Below are positions 26,022-34,116 of a DNA stretch of 54,652 nucleotides, piece by piece. The position numbers and the translations under genes were made by a program. How positions within the stretch are numbered: position 1 is the first letter of the stretch; the number at the start of each line of letters is the position of its first letter. The DNA lies in the NCBI GenBank assembly GCA_031425695.1, contig JANPJV010000220.1, positions 1-54,652 of the forward strand, read 5' to 3'. Under the pieces are notes generated by a model. That model was not told the origin of the DNA. It saw only the letters and a program-made list of their open reading frames with translations, and did not search any database. The DNA is from JANPJV01 sp031425695. GTDB taxonomy: Bacteria; Pseudomonadota; Gammaproteobacteria; Xanthomonadales; SZUA-5.

Positions 26022-26111
26022 CAGGTCCCGACCCCGCACAGTGAAGGGGTCGTATTCTGCCCGAGCGGCAGGCGGGGCGCGCAATCGCAAATTGGCCGCG
26101 GTGCCGGTTAG

Positions 26112-26268
26112 AAAAGAGCGGGATGGGAAGGAAGCGAAGGAGAAGCAGAAAGGAACGCAGGAAAGCGAAAAGAAGTTCTTGAGCGGCGTTTACTTTAACT
26201 TTGAACGTCTTTGCTTTTCTTCGATTCCTTGCTCGCTCTTCTTCGCTTCCTTCCTACCCGCTCTTTTT
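26112..26268. repeat. Family D long inverted repeat, copy 3
   Basis: The left arm from 26112 (AAAAGAGCGGGATGGGAAGG, then AAGCGAAGGAGAAGCAG) is nearly the same sequence as family D copy 1; the right arm to 26268 is its imperfect reverse complement, with a shorter loop of about 40 bp. It fills the 276-bp gap between the kbl start and the SDR stop. No gene is seen within. Confidence 0.85.
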
Positions 26269-26297
26269 GAGCATGGCGCTCGCCCTGCTACGGAACC

Positions 26298-27092
26298 TCA
26301 AGCCCGGCGGAATTTCTTCGATTGGCCGCCGATCAGCTTCAAGGCCCAGCTTTCGGGAAGGACCTTGGTAACCGCGTGGACGGCGCGGTTGACGCGGCCG
26401 TTGACGTGGCAGAGCTCACCGCGTTCGCTGGCGGCGTAGGCTTCGGCGGCGACGGTGGCGGCCTCCATCCACAGGAGCGAGGGCATCTTGGAGACGCTTT
26501 CGCGCATGCCGTTGACGTCGTGGAATTCGGAATAGGTGAAGCCGGGGCAGAGTGCGAGCACGTGGATGCCGTGCTGGCTCACTTCCTGGCCGAGTGACTG
26601 ACTGAATTTGATGAGATAGCTCTTGGTGCCGCCGTAGAGTGTGTGGCCGGCAGTGCTCGGGACCAATCCGGCGAGCGAGGCGACGTTGACGATCCGCCCG
26701 TACTTGCGCTCGACCATGCCCGGCAGCAGCCGGTGGCTGAGTTCGGTCGGCGCCACCAGCATGACCTGCAGGAATTCGGCGTGGGTCTTCCACGGTTCCG
26801 ACAGGAAGGTCCCGGGTACGCCGTAACCGGCGTTGTTGATCAGGCCGTCGATACTCAACTTGCGCTTGGCGAGGTCGGCGACGATCTGCTCGGGCGCGGC
26901 TGGATCGGCGAGGTCCGCGGTCAGCACCGTGACCTTGGTGCCATGTGCCTTTTCGAGCTCGCCCGCAACTTTCTTCAGGCGATCCTTGCGTCGCGCCGTC
27001 AACACCAAGTCCCAACCCTGCTTCGCCCATTCGTGCGCACAGGCTTGGCCGATGCCGGCGGAGGCGCCGGTGATGAGCATGCGTTTTTTCAT
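26298..27092 (-). CDS. Short-chain dehydrogenase/reductase
   Basis: A 264-residue classical SDR oxidoreductase. Cofactor motif GASAGIG (9-15) and TARRKDRL after strand 2 (Arg favouring NADP), DLAD after strand 3, NNAG (86-89), catalytic Ser139, Tyr153 and Lys157 (YGGTK). The LCPGFTYSEFHD region follows. This group is annotated as DltE/YqjQ-like SDRs of unknown substrate. It is monocistronic as far as I can see; 234 bp without gene separate it from truB. Confidence 0.88.
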   Translation of the reverse strand: MKKRMLITGASAGIGQACAHEWAKQGWDLVLTARRKDRLKKVAGELEKAHGTKVTVLTADLADPAAPEQIVADLAKRKLSIDGLINNAGYGVPGTFLSEPWKTHAEFLQVMLVAPTELSHRLLPGMVERKYGRIVNVASLAGLVPSTAGHTLYGGTKSYLIKFSQSLGQEVSQHGIHVLALCPGFTYSEFHDVNGMRESVSKMPSLLWMEAATVAAEAYAASERGELCHVNGRVNRAVHAVTKVLPESWALKLIGGQSKKFRRA

Positions 27093-27326
27093 GGGGGAGG
27101 CCGGCAGTGGGAACAGTCGAAGATAGCGCGCTCACCGGTTGAGGTAGCGTGGCACTGAGCGCGCGAGGTCTCGATCGTTGCGGGTGGGTTGATCGCGCCA
27201 GCGCCGCGTTTCGCTATGTAGCGAGAGCCGGGGTCGCACGTTCGACACGCCTGACAGAAGATCGGATTGGCGGACGTGTCGATCCCAGCCTACGAGAGCT
27301 GCTTGCTGGCGCTCAATGCCCAACGA

Positions 27327-28262
27327 CTAACGATTCAACACCCGATACGGCTTGAGCCGGTCGCCTTCCTCGCAGCGTGCGATGCCGAGCAGGGTGCCCG
27401 TCGCATCGTACGCAGCCACGATCGCGGTCGGCTCGCGCGGCGGAATCGGGACCGGGTGCCCGCCACGAAAGCGCACGACTTCCTCGTCCGTGAGATCGGC
27501 GCGTGGGAGCTCGGTGGTGGCGGCTTCGACCGGGAGCAGCAGTTGATCGAGCAGGTCAGTATCCCAGGCCAGGCACTCGAGCTCGGTCAGGGTGAGCATT
27601 TGCGGGTCACGAAACGGTGCGGCCCAGCTGCGCCGCAACGCCTGGACATGGGCGCCGCAGCCGAGGGCTTGGCCGAGGTCGTCGACCAGCGTGCGGATGT
27701 AGGTGCCGCTGGAGCAATCGACATCGAGGGTGAGCCGGGGCGTTTCCCACGCCACCAGGCTCAGTTTCGTGATGGTGACAGTGCGCGGTTCGCGCTCGAT
27801 TTCGATACCTTCGCGGGCGAGTTCATACAGCGCCTTGCCGCCACTCTTGAGTGCCGAGAACATCGGCGGCACCTGGGTGATCTCGTCGCGGAAAGGGACC
27901 AGCGCGCGCTCGATTGCGTCCGTGTCGAGCGCCGGCACTGGCAGCTCGAGCAGGAGTTTGCCGTCGGCGTCGAGCGTGTCGGTACGCTGCCCCAGGCGCG
28001 CGGTCACCCGATAGCCCTTGTCGCCATCCAGCAGGTGCGTGGAAAGCTTGGTCGCCTCGCCGAAACAGATCGGCAGCAGGCCGCTCGCGAGCGGATCGAG
28101 GCTGCCGGTGTGCCCGGCCTTTTCAGCGCGAAAGAGGGTACGCACCTTCTGCAGCGCGTCGTTCGAGCTGGGGCCGGAGGGTTTGTCGAACAGCAGCACG
28201 CCATCGAGCGCGCGCTTGAAGGCACGCTTCTGGATGATCTTGGCTCTGCGTTTGCCGATCAT
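27327..28262 (-). CDS. truB: tRNA pseudouridine(55) synthase
   Basis: A 311-residue enzyme that makes pseudouridine 55 in the T-loop of nearly all tRNAs. DGVLLFDKPSGPSSN (20-34), the catalytic Asp56 in GHTGSLDPLASG, GYRVTARLGQRTDTLDADG, VPPMFSALKSGGKALYELAREG and SSGTYIRTLVDDLG are TruB motifs. It is the last gene of the metY-rimP-nusA-infB-rbfA-truB operon, separated from rbfA by a family A repeat pair rather than by the usual short spacer. The expected next genes rpsO-pnp do not follow. ATG at 28262 starts the conserved protein. Confidence 0.94.
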   Translation of the reverse strand: MIGKRRAKIIQKRAFKRALDGVLLFDKPSGPSSNDALQKVRTLFRAEKAGHTGSLDPLASGLLPICFGEATKLSTHLLDGDKGYRVTARLGQRTDTLDADGKLLLELPVPALDTDAIERALVPFRDEITQVPPMFSALKSGGKALYELAREGIEIEREPRTVTITKLSLVAWETPRLTLDVDCSSGTYIRTLVDDLGQALGCGAHVQALRRSWAAPFRDPQMLTLTELECLAWDTDLLDQLLLPVEAATTELPRADLTDEEVVRFRGGHPVPIPPREPTAIVAAYDATGTLLGIARCEEGDRLKPYRVLNR

Positions 28263-28291
28263 GGGGTGGTGCACGCATGGTCGATTGAAAC

Positions 28292-28388
28292 GTAGGTCAT
28301 GTTGCTCGCGAAGCGAGCTACTTGACGGTTTTTCGGCGTGCGCGGCGAGAGCAGTCAAGTAGCCCGCTGCGCGGGCAACATGACCTAC
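28292..28388. repeat. Family A REP-like inverted pair, copy 3, inside rbfA-truB
   Basis: The left hairpin is GCTCGC-GAA-GCGAGC and the right (minus strand) is GCCCGC-GCA-GCGGGC, with conserved GTAGGTCATGTTG ends. The right end overlaps the rbfA stop codon: TAG of GTAG terminates rbfA on the minus strand. Being in an operon, it could cause partial transcription termination or mRNA processing before truB. Confidence 0.9.
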
Positions 28389-28747
28389 TCAGGCAGCGGC
28401 TCGGTCGGGTTCTGCCGGAGCAGTTCGTCGATGCGGCCGCCACGGTCGACGGAATCGTCGTAGTGGAAGCGCAGTTCGGGGACGGAGCGCATGGCCAGCG
28501 CCTTGGACAGGACCTGTCGATAGCGTTTGGCTTCTTCCTTGAGCAAGGTCAGCGCCGTTTTGCTGGTCGCCGGATCAAGCGCAGTGACGAAGACCTTGGC
28601 AACGGCGAGATCACGGCTGACTTCGACATCGGAGACGCTCACTTCGGGCAACACGTGGGCGCGCACGTCCTCGTGCACGAGCACCGCCACTTCGCGGCGC
28701 AAGAGCGCCGCTACGCGGTCGGTACGATCGAAACCACCGCGCGCCAT
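28385..28747 (-). CDS. rbfA: 30S ribosome-binding factor A
   Basis: A 120-residue cold-shock ribosome assembly factor binding 16S rRNA helix 1 region. It has the RbfA KH fold pieces DRVAALLRREVAVLV, VSVSDVEVSRDLAVAKVFVTAL and KRYRQVLSKALAMRSVPELRFHYDDSVDRGGRIDELL (in pieces). The start overlaps the infB stop as TGATG, showing translational coupling. Its stop TAG belongs to the GTAG end of a family A repeat, so the C-terminus after the conserved DELL helix may have been reshaped by insertion. Confidence 0.93.
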   Translation of the reverse strand: MARGGFDRTDRVAALLRREVAVLVHEDVRAHVLPEVSVSDVEVSRDLAVAKVFVTALDPATSKTALTLLKEEAKRYRQVLSKALAMRSVPELRFHYDDSVDRGGRIDELLRQNPTEPLPE

Positions 28748-31368
28748 CAGGAAGCCTGCGTGAGCGTGCGCTGGACTTCGATGCGATCGAAGCACTCGAT
28801 CTGGTCGCCCGGCTTGACGTCGTTGTAGGCGCGCACGGCGATGCCGCACTCCATGCCCATGCGCACGTCGTCGACGATTTCCTTGAAGCGGCGCAGCGAT
28901 TCGAGCTCGCCCTGGAAGACCACGACGTTGTCGCGCAGCACGCGGATCGGCTTGTTGCGCCGAACCACGCCCTCGGTGACCATGCAGCCGGCAACCGCGC
29001 CGAACTTGCTCGAGCGGAAGACGTCGCGCACTTCGGCGAGGCCGATGATCTGTTCGCGGATCTCTGTGCCGAGCAGGCCAGTCAGCGCCTTGCGGACGTG
29101 ATCAATGGCTTCGTAGATGATGCTGTAGTAGTTGACCTCGACGCCGGCTTCCTGGAACAGCTTGCGCGCCTGCGCATCGGCACGCACGTTGAAGCCGATC
29201 ACGACCGCCTTGGCAGCGACCGCGAGAGTGGCGTCGGATTCGGTGATGCCACCGACGCCCGAGGCGATGATGTTGACCTTGATCTGGTCCGTGGCGAGGC
29301 CCGACAGCGACTCGCGCAGCGCTTCGGCACTGCCCTGCACGTCGGCCTTCACCAGCAGGTTCAAGGTCTGCACGTCGCCCTGGTTCATGGCGGCGAAGAT
29401 ATCGTCGAGCTTGGCGGCCTGCTGGCGCGAGAGACGCACATCGCGGCTCTTGAGCTCACGCGCTGCGGAGGCTTCGCGGGCGGCGCGCTCGTCGGCCACG
29501 ACCAGGAAGTCGTCACCGGCGAACGGCGTGCCCTGCAGGCCGACGACCACGGCCGGGATCGACGGACCGGCTTCGGCAATCTGCCGTCCGGCTTCGTCGA
29601 ACATGGCGCGGACGCGGCCCCACTGGGTGCCGGAAAGGACGATGTCGCCCTTCTTGAGCGTACCCGACTGCACCAGGATGGTCGCGACCGGACCACGGCC
29701 CTTGTCGAGCGTGGATTCGACCACGGTGCCGCGCGCACGACCCTTTTCCGGGGCGCGCAATTCCAGCACTTCGGACTGCACCAGGATGGCGTCGAGCAGG
29801 CTGTCGATACCCATGCCGGTCTTCGCCGAAACCGGTACCAGCTGCACGTCGCCGCCGTATTCCTCGGTGACCACTTCGTGCTGCAGCAGGCCTTGCTTGA
29901 CGCGTTCTGGATTGGCGTCGTTCTTGTCCATCTTGTTGACGGCGACGATGATCGGCACCTTCGCCGCGCGCGCATGCTTGATCGCTTCGATCGTCTGCGG
30001 CATGACGCCGTCGTCGGCCGCGACCACCAGCACCACGATATCGGTGACCTTGGCGCCGCGCGCACGCATCTGCGTGAATGCGGAATGGCCCGGGGTATCG
30101 AGGAAGGTGATGACGCCCTTCTTGGTATTCACGTGGTACGCGCCGATGTGCTGGGTGATGCCACCCGCCTCACCGGCGGCGACGCGCGTGCGTCGGATAT
30201 GGTCGAGCAAGGAGGTCTTGCCGTGATCGACGTGGCCCATGATGGTGACCACGGGCGGACGCGGCAGCATCTCGCCGGCGTGCGGATCGCTGGCGACCAG
30301 CTCGGCTTCGACATCGCGCTGGCCGGCCTTCTTGACCGCGTGACCGAGCTCCTCGGCGACCAGCACCGCAGTGTCGTGATCGACCGTCTGGTTGATGGTC
30401 GCCATGACGCCCATCTTCATGAGCGCCTTGATCACTTCCGGCGCCTTGACGGCGAGCCGCTGCGCAAGCTCGGCGACGACGATTGAATCGCCGACTTCCA
30501 CCTCGCGCACCTGCGGTGCGGTCGGGCGGAAAAAGGCGTGATCACGCCCGCCACGCTGCGGTTCGGCCGCCTGCGGACGTCCACGGTGCGGCTTCTTCTT
30601 GGCGCGTCGAGCGCTGTCCGACAGGTGCAGCTGGCCACGATCGAAGGCCGGCTCGGCCTCGCCCTCGACTACGCCTTCTTCGGCCAGGCGCGCCGGTGCG
30701 GCGCGACGCGGCGCCTGCTTGGCCGGATTGTGGCCACGCGGCTTCTCGTCTTCTTCGCGACCCTTCTTGACCGGCTTGGGTGCCTCGGTCTTCGGGCGCT
30801 CATCTTCGGGCGTGGCCTTGCGCTTGGCTTCTTCGGCGAGCCGCTCGGATTCCTCGGTGGCGCGCTTCTCGACTTCTTCGCGTTCCTTGCGGCGCAGGTC
30901 CTCGATCTCGCGCTGCTTGTCCTCGTCGGCCTGGCGGCGCGCCTCGGAATCACGGCGGACGATGTCATCGGCCTCGCGACGCAGGTGCGACTCGTTGAGC
31001 AGGGACTTGGCGGCGTTCCGTTCGGGATCATTCTCCGCGGCTTCGGCGACCGTGCTGCGCTTGACGTAGACCTTCTTCTGGCGCACTTCGACATTGACCG
31101 TCTTGGCGCCGCGGCCGGGACCGCCGGTGGGTACGTGCAGTTCGGTGACGGTCTTGCGCTTGAGCGTGATCTGCGTTGGCGCCTGCACGTCGGCCTTGGT
31201 CTTGCCATGCTGCGCGCGCAGGTGTTCGAGCAACGCAACCTTTTCGGTCGCGCTGATTTCCTGGTTCGTATTGCTGAATTGCAAGCCGGCCTCGAACAAC
31301 TGTTCGAGCAAACGCTCCGGACTCATATTCAACACAGTCGCCAATTTCTCGACGGTCACTCCTGCCAT
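28747..31368 (-). CDS. infB: Translation initiation factor IF-2
   Basis: An 873-residue GTPase that delivers initiator fMet-tRNA to the 30S subunit. N-terminal IF2_N (VTVEKLATVLNMSPERLLEQL), then a long charged Arg/Glu/Lys-rich linker (about 100-310), a second IF2_N-like segment (IVVAELAQRLAVKAPEVIKAL) and the G domain with G1 GHVDHGKTS (about 377), FLDTPGHSAF (G3), NKMDKNDAN (G4), then domains II-IV ending in AVRAYNDVKPGDQIECFDRIEV. ATG at 31368 follows GGAGAGG. The encoded initiator tRNA partner lies at the head of the same operon. Confidence 0.96.
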   Translation of the reverse strand: MAGVTVEKLATVLNMSPERLLEQLFEAGLQFSNTNQEISATEKVALLEHLRAQHGKTKADVQAPTQITLKRKTVTELHVPTGGPGRGAKTVNVEVRQKKVYVKRSTVAEAAENDPERNAAKSLLNESHLRREADDIVRRDSEARRQADEDKQREIEDLRRKEREEVEKRATEESERLAEEAKRKATPEDERPKTEAPKPVKKGREEDEKPRGHNPAKQAPRRAAPARLAEEGVVEGEAEPAFDRGQLHLSDSARRAKKKPHRGRPQAAEPQRGGRDHAFFRPTAPQVREVEVGDSIVVAELAQRLAVKAPEVIKALMKMGVMATINQTVDHDTAVLVAEELGHAVKKAGQRDVEAELVASDPHAGEMLPRPPVVTIMGHVDHGKTSLLDHIRRTRVAAGEAGGITQHIGAYHVNTKKGVITFLDTPGHSAFTQMRARGAKVTDIVVLVVAADDGVMPQTIEAIKHARAAKVPIIVAVNKMDKNDANPERVKQGLLQHEVVTEEYGGDVQLVPVSAKTGMGIDSLLDAILVQSEVLELRAPEKGRARGTVVESTLDKGRGPVATILVQSGTLKKGDIVLSGTQWGRVRAMFDEAGRQIAEAGPSIPAVVVGLQGTPFAGDDFLVVADERAAREASAARELKSRDVRLSRQQAAKLDDIFAAMNQGDVQTLNLLVKADVQGSAEALRESLSGLATDQIKVNIIASGVGGITESDATLAVAAKAVVIGFNVRADAQARKLFQEAGVEVNYYSIIYEAIDHVRKALTGLLGTEIREQIIGLAEVRDVFRSSKFGAVAGCMVTEGVVRRNKPIRVLRDNVVVFQGELESLRRFKEIVDDVRMGMECGIAVRAYNDVKPGDQIECFDRIEVQRTLTQAS

Positions 31369-31530
31369 GCGCCTCTCCAATTTCGACTCGAACCGCTGTC
31401 CTCTGCATGAGGCTCGGCGGTGTACTTCATGCGGTGCTGCCAACTCGCGCGGCACATGGATGTGCCAACATCTTCAAGCGGTATGTCCTTGAAAATGAAG
31501 CGAAACAAAAAAGATACTTTTGTGGAGCCT

Positions 31531-31564
31531 GTCTGAATAAGTCCAGGGATGGACTTGTTCAGAC
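31531..31564. other. 15-bp stem-loop between nusA and infB
   Basis: GTCTGAATAAGTCCA (31531-31545) and TGGACTTGTTCAGAC (31550-31564) pair with one G-U type mismatch around a 4-nt loop. It begins 5 bp after the nusA stop. On the minus strand no T tract follows, so full termination is unlikely; it could be an attenuator, an RNase site or a remnant of an IS end, since GACTTGTTCAGAC-like ends occur in insertion sequences. The 200-bp nusA-infB spacer has no other feature. Confidence 0.65.
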
Positions 31565-31569
31565 CAACC

Positions 31570-33069
31570 TCAAGCTGGTTCTTGACCTTCGAACATCGGC
31601 GCGCGGGCCGCCATGATGATTGTCGCCGCGCGTTCTTCGGTCATGCCTTCGACATCCATGATCTCGTCGACCGCGAGGTCGGCAAGGTCTTCCCGGGTGC
31701 GGATGCCGCGACCCGACAGGGCGTAGGCAGTGGCGTCATCCATGCCTTCCACGGCGAGCAGTGTTTCGTCTGGGCGGTGCTCGTCGAGCGCCTCTTCCTT
31801 GGCAATCATCTCGGTGAGCAGCGCGTCGCGCGCTCGCGCCCGCAGCTCCTCGACCAGGTCTTCGTCAAATTCGTCGACGCTCATGAGCTCGCCGGTCGGC
31901 ACATAGGCCACTTCCTCGACCGTGCTGAAGCCTTCACGCACCAGGATCGCCGCGATCTCCTCATCGACCTGCAGGCGCTCGACGAACATCGCCACCGCGA
32001 GCTGCGATTCGGCCTCGCCCTTGGCCTGCGCCTGGGCCTGGGTCATCACGTTGAGCTGCCAGCCGGTGAGCTTGCTTGCAAGCCGCACGTTCTGGCCGCC
32101 GCGACCGATTGCCTGGCTGAGCTTGTCTTCGACCACGGCCAGGTCCATCGAGTGTTTTTCTTCGTCGACCACGATCGACTGCACTTCCGCCGGTGCCATC
32201 GCGTTGATCACGAACTGCGCCGGATTGTCATTCCAGAGGACGATGTCGATCCGCTCGCCGTTGAGCTCGTTGGAAACCGCCTTGACGCGCGAGCCCTGCA
32301 TGCCGATGCACGCGCCGACCGGATCGGTGCGGTTGTCGTTGGCGCGCACGGCAATCTTGGCGCGATCGCCCGGATCGCGTGCTGCGGCCATCACGGTGAC
32401 TACGCCCTGGCCGACTTCCGGCACTTCGAGCTTGAACAGCTCCATCATGAATTCGGGGGCGGTGCGCGAGATGAACAGCTGCGGCCCACGCGCCTCGCCG
32501 CGCACTTCATAGAGATATCCGCGAACGCGATCGCCGGTGCGGAAGTTTTCGCGCGGCACCACCCGCTCGCGCAGGATGATCGCCTCGGCATTGGCGCCGA
32601 GATCCAGGTACATGTGCCCACGCTCGACGCGCTTGACGATGCCAGAGACCAGCGTGCCGACGCGATCCTGGTATTGCTCGACCACCTGCGCACGCTCGGC
32701 TTCGCGAACCCGCTGCACGATCACCTGCTTGGCGGCCTGCGCGGCGATGCGGCCGAATTCGGCGTTCTCGATCGGCTCCTCGATGAGGCCGCCAATCTCG
32801 ACGTTGGGATCGGTCTCCATGGCCACGGTCTGGGCGACCTGGCGTTCCGGAAATTCGAGCTGGGCATCGTCGGCAATCACTTCCCAGCGACGGAAAGTTT
32901 CATAGCTGCCGGTGACCCGGTTGATGTTGACGCGCGCGAGGATGTCGCCGCCATGCTTGCGCTTGGCTGCCGAAGCGAGCGCGGCTTCGAGGGCGTCGAA
33001 AATGACACCACGCGGCACGCCTTTTTCGTTGGCGACCGCATCCGCGACCAGAAGCATTTCCTTACTCAT
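31570..33069 (-). CDS. nusA: Transcription termination/antitermination factor NusA
   Basis: A 499-residue RNA polymerase-binding factor controlling pausing, termination and antitermination. It has the N-terminal domain (MSKEMLLVADAVANEKG), S1 domain (GTLVSGIVKRVERGHMYLDLG), KH domains (DPVGACIGMQGSRVKAVSNEL; KLSQAIGRGGQNVRLASKLTGW in pieces) and two C-terminal acidic repeats as in proteobacterial NusA (LVREGFSTVEEVAYVP; LAVEGMDDATAYALSGRG). The start overlaps the rimP stop by 8 bp. Confidence 0.96.
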   Translation of the reverse strand: MSKEMLLVADAVANEKGVPRGVIFDALEAALASAAKRKHGGDILARVNINRVTGSYETFRRWEVIADDAQLEFPERQVAQTVAMETDPNVEIGGLIEEPIENAEFGRIAAQAAKQVIVQRVREAERAQVVEQYQDRVGTLVSGIVKRVERGHMYLDLGANAEAIILRERVVPRENFRTGDRVRGYLYEVRGEARGPQLFISRTAPEFMMELFKLEVPEVGQGVVTVMAAARDPGDRAKIAVRANDNRTDPVGACIGMQGSRVKAVSNELNGERIDIVLWNDNPAQFVINAMAPAEVQSIVVDEEKHSMDLAVVEDKLSQAIGRGGQNVRLASKLTGWQLNVMTQAQAQAKGEAESQLAVAMFVERLQVDEEIAAILVREGFSTVEEVAYVPTGELMSVDEFDEDLVEELRARARDALLTEMIAKEEALDEHRPDETLLAVEGMDDATAYALSGRGIRTREDLADLAVDEIMDVEGMTEERAATIIMAARAPMFEGQEPA

Positions 33070-33577
33070 CTTTCTTTCCTCCGCGAGCTTTGCGCGCGCT
33101 TGGGGCGGTCGGCTCGAACTGCGGCACCAGGCGGGCTTTGTCGATGTCGGCAATGTTCAGCGTCACCGTCTTGCCCGCGTCGATGCCCAAGGTCAGGCTG
33201 CTGCCTTCCACGGCCACGATTCGTCCTTGAAACCTGCGTCTGCCATCGATCGGCGCCTGTGTCTGCACACGCGCGACCTCGCCGCTGAAACGTTGGTAAT
33301 GCGCTGGCCCATACAGCGGTCGGTCCAGACCCGGCGACGAGACTTCCAGCGTGTAGTTCCCGGCAATCGGATCATGCACATCGAGCAGCGCCGAAGCCTC
33401 TCGGCTCACCGCTTCGCAATCGGTCAGGGTGACTGGCCGTTCGGCGTGGTCGATGTAGACCCGCAGCAGGCCGCGCGAATTGCTCAATGCCAGTTCGATG
33501 CCCCACAACTCCAGCCCGAGTGCACGCACCGCGGGGGACAGCAAAGCTTCGAGCTGGGTCTTTTTCGGTGACGCCAT
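33062..33577 (-). CDS. rimP: Ribosome maturation factor RimP
   Basis: A 171-residue factor for 30S subunit maturation. Family pieces: ALGLELWGIELALSNSRGLLRVYID, VTLTDCEAVSREASALLDV, YTLEVSSPGLDRPL (the RimP signature), HYQRFSGEVARVQT, and a basic C-terminal extension PSARKARGGKKDE. It is the first protein gene after the initiator tRNA, from which it is separated by an intrinsic terminator, and it overlaps nusA by 8 bp. Confidence 0.94.
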   Translation of the reverse strand: MASPKKTQLEALLSPAVRALGLELWGIELALSNSRGLLRVYIDHAERPVTLTDCEAVSREASALLDVHDPIAGNYTLEVSSPGLDRPLYGPAHYQRFSGEVARVQTQAPIDGRRRFQGRIVAVEGSSLTLGIDAGKTVTLNIADIDKARLVPQFEPTAPSARKARGGKKDE

Positions 33578-33607
33578 AGGATCCGACTTGGGCGACGATC
33601 AGGCAAC

Positions 33608-33630
33608 AAAAAAGCCTCCGAAGAGGCTTT
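33608..33630 (-). terminator. Intrinsic terminator after the initiator tRNA
   Basis: On the minus strand AAAGCCTC-TTCG-GAGGCTTT is followed by a run of T. The 8-bp stem with a UUCG-type tetraloop and the U tract make a strong terminator lying between the tRNA and rimP, so rimP expression must depend on read-through or on antitermination. Confidence 0.85.
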
Positions 33631-33645
33631 CGTGTCGAAAACCAG

Positions 33646-33722
33646 TGGTAGCGGGGGCAGGATTTGAACCTGCGACCTTCGGGTTATGAGCCCGACGAGC
33701 TGCCTGACTGCTCCACCCCGCA
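33646..33722 (-). tRNA. metY: tRNA-fMet (CAT), initiator
   Basis: A 77-nt initiator tRNA with encoded CCA. The anticodon loop CTCATAA sits on a stem with three consecutive G-C pairs (TCGGG / CCCGA), and position 1:72 is an unpaired T-T, equivalent to the C-A mismatch of E. coli tRNA-fMet; both are initiator hallmarks. T-arm GTTCAAATC is present. As in E. coli metY, it heads the rimP-nusA-infB operon. Confidence 0.97.
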
Positions 33723-33735
33723 CCGGAAGCTCACC

Positions 33736-33764
33736 ATAGTAGCTGGGGCTGGTGGGCATAGCAA
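33736..33764 (-). promoter_or_regulatory. Sigma70-type promoter of metY
   Basis: Read on the minus strand: TTGCTA (33764-33759) and TACTAT (33741-33736) with exactly 17 bp between them. Transcription would start about 7 bp downstream, a few bases before the tRNA 5' end at 33722. Confidence 0.7.
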
Positions 33765-33858
33765 GACGCTGGCGGTGGTTTGGGTTGGTTTCTTCATCCG
33801 CGAATGGAGAAAGGTGCGCCTCAAGACCGATTCGGCGTTTTACCCCACCGGTTACAAG

Positions 33859-34029
33859 AAGGGACGCAAAGGACGCTAAGGACGCAAACGACGCTAAAAA
33901 AGCCGGGCGTATGGGGTTGGTCCCGGTCAGTCGCGCCGCCAGGGCCGCGCGGATTGGGCGCTGTTACCGATCCGGATCTGACGCTCTTTTAGCGTCCTTT
34001 GCGTACTTAGCGTCCTTTGCGTCAAAAAA
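33859..34029. repeat. Family E long inverted repeat
   Basis: Left arm 33859-33903 (GGGACGCAAAGGACGCTAAG, then GACGCAAACGACGCTAAAAA) and right arm about 33979-34029 are imperfect reverse complements; both are built from the reiterated word GACGCAAAGGACGCTAA. The 394-bp gap between metY and gap contains this element and the metY promoter; otherwise no gene is seen. Confidence 0.85.
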
Positions 34030-34116
34030 CAGGACTCTCCGACTATCGGTACGCGTCCCCAGGCGACAGCGCTTGGCTAGTATCCCGTCATTCCCCCGCA
34101 GATCCTGGAGCGCGCA

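Noticed and set aside
24804..26111. 435-codon plus-strand reading frame opposite kbl
   Set aside because: Antisense shadow of a full-length Kbl protein.
27132..27323. 63-codon minus-strand reading frame between truB and the SDR
   Set aside because: No ribosome site, no motif, Arg-rich composition typical of spurious frames.
29098..30486. 462-codon plus-strand reading frame opposite infB
   Set aside because: It is a codon-position shadow of infB on the other strand, rich in His/Asp/Gly low-complexity sequence; infB matches IF-2 over its whole length.
31549..33288. 579-codon plus-strand reading frame opposite nusA and rimP
   Set aside because: It runs antisense through two strongly recognised genes and has no recognisable motif; high GC at codon position three explains it.
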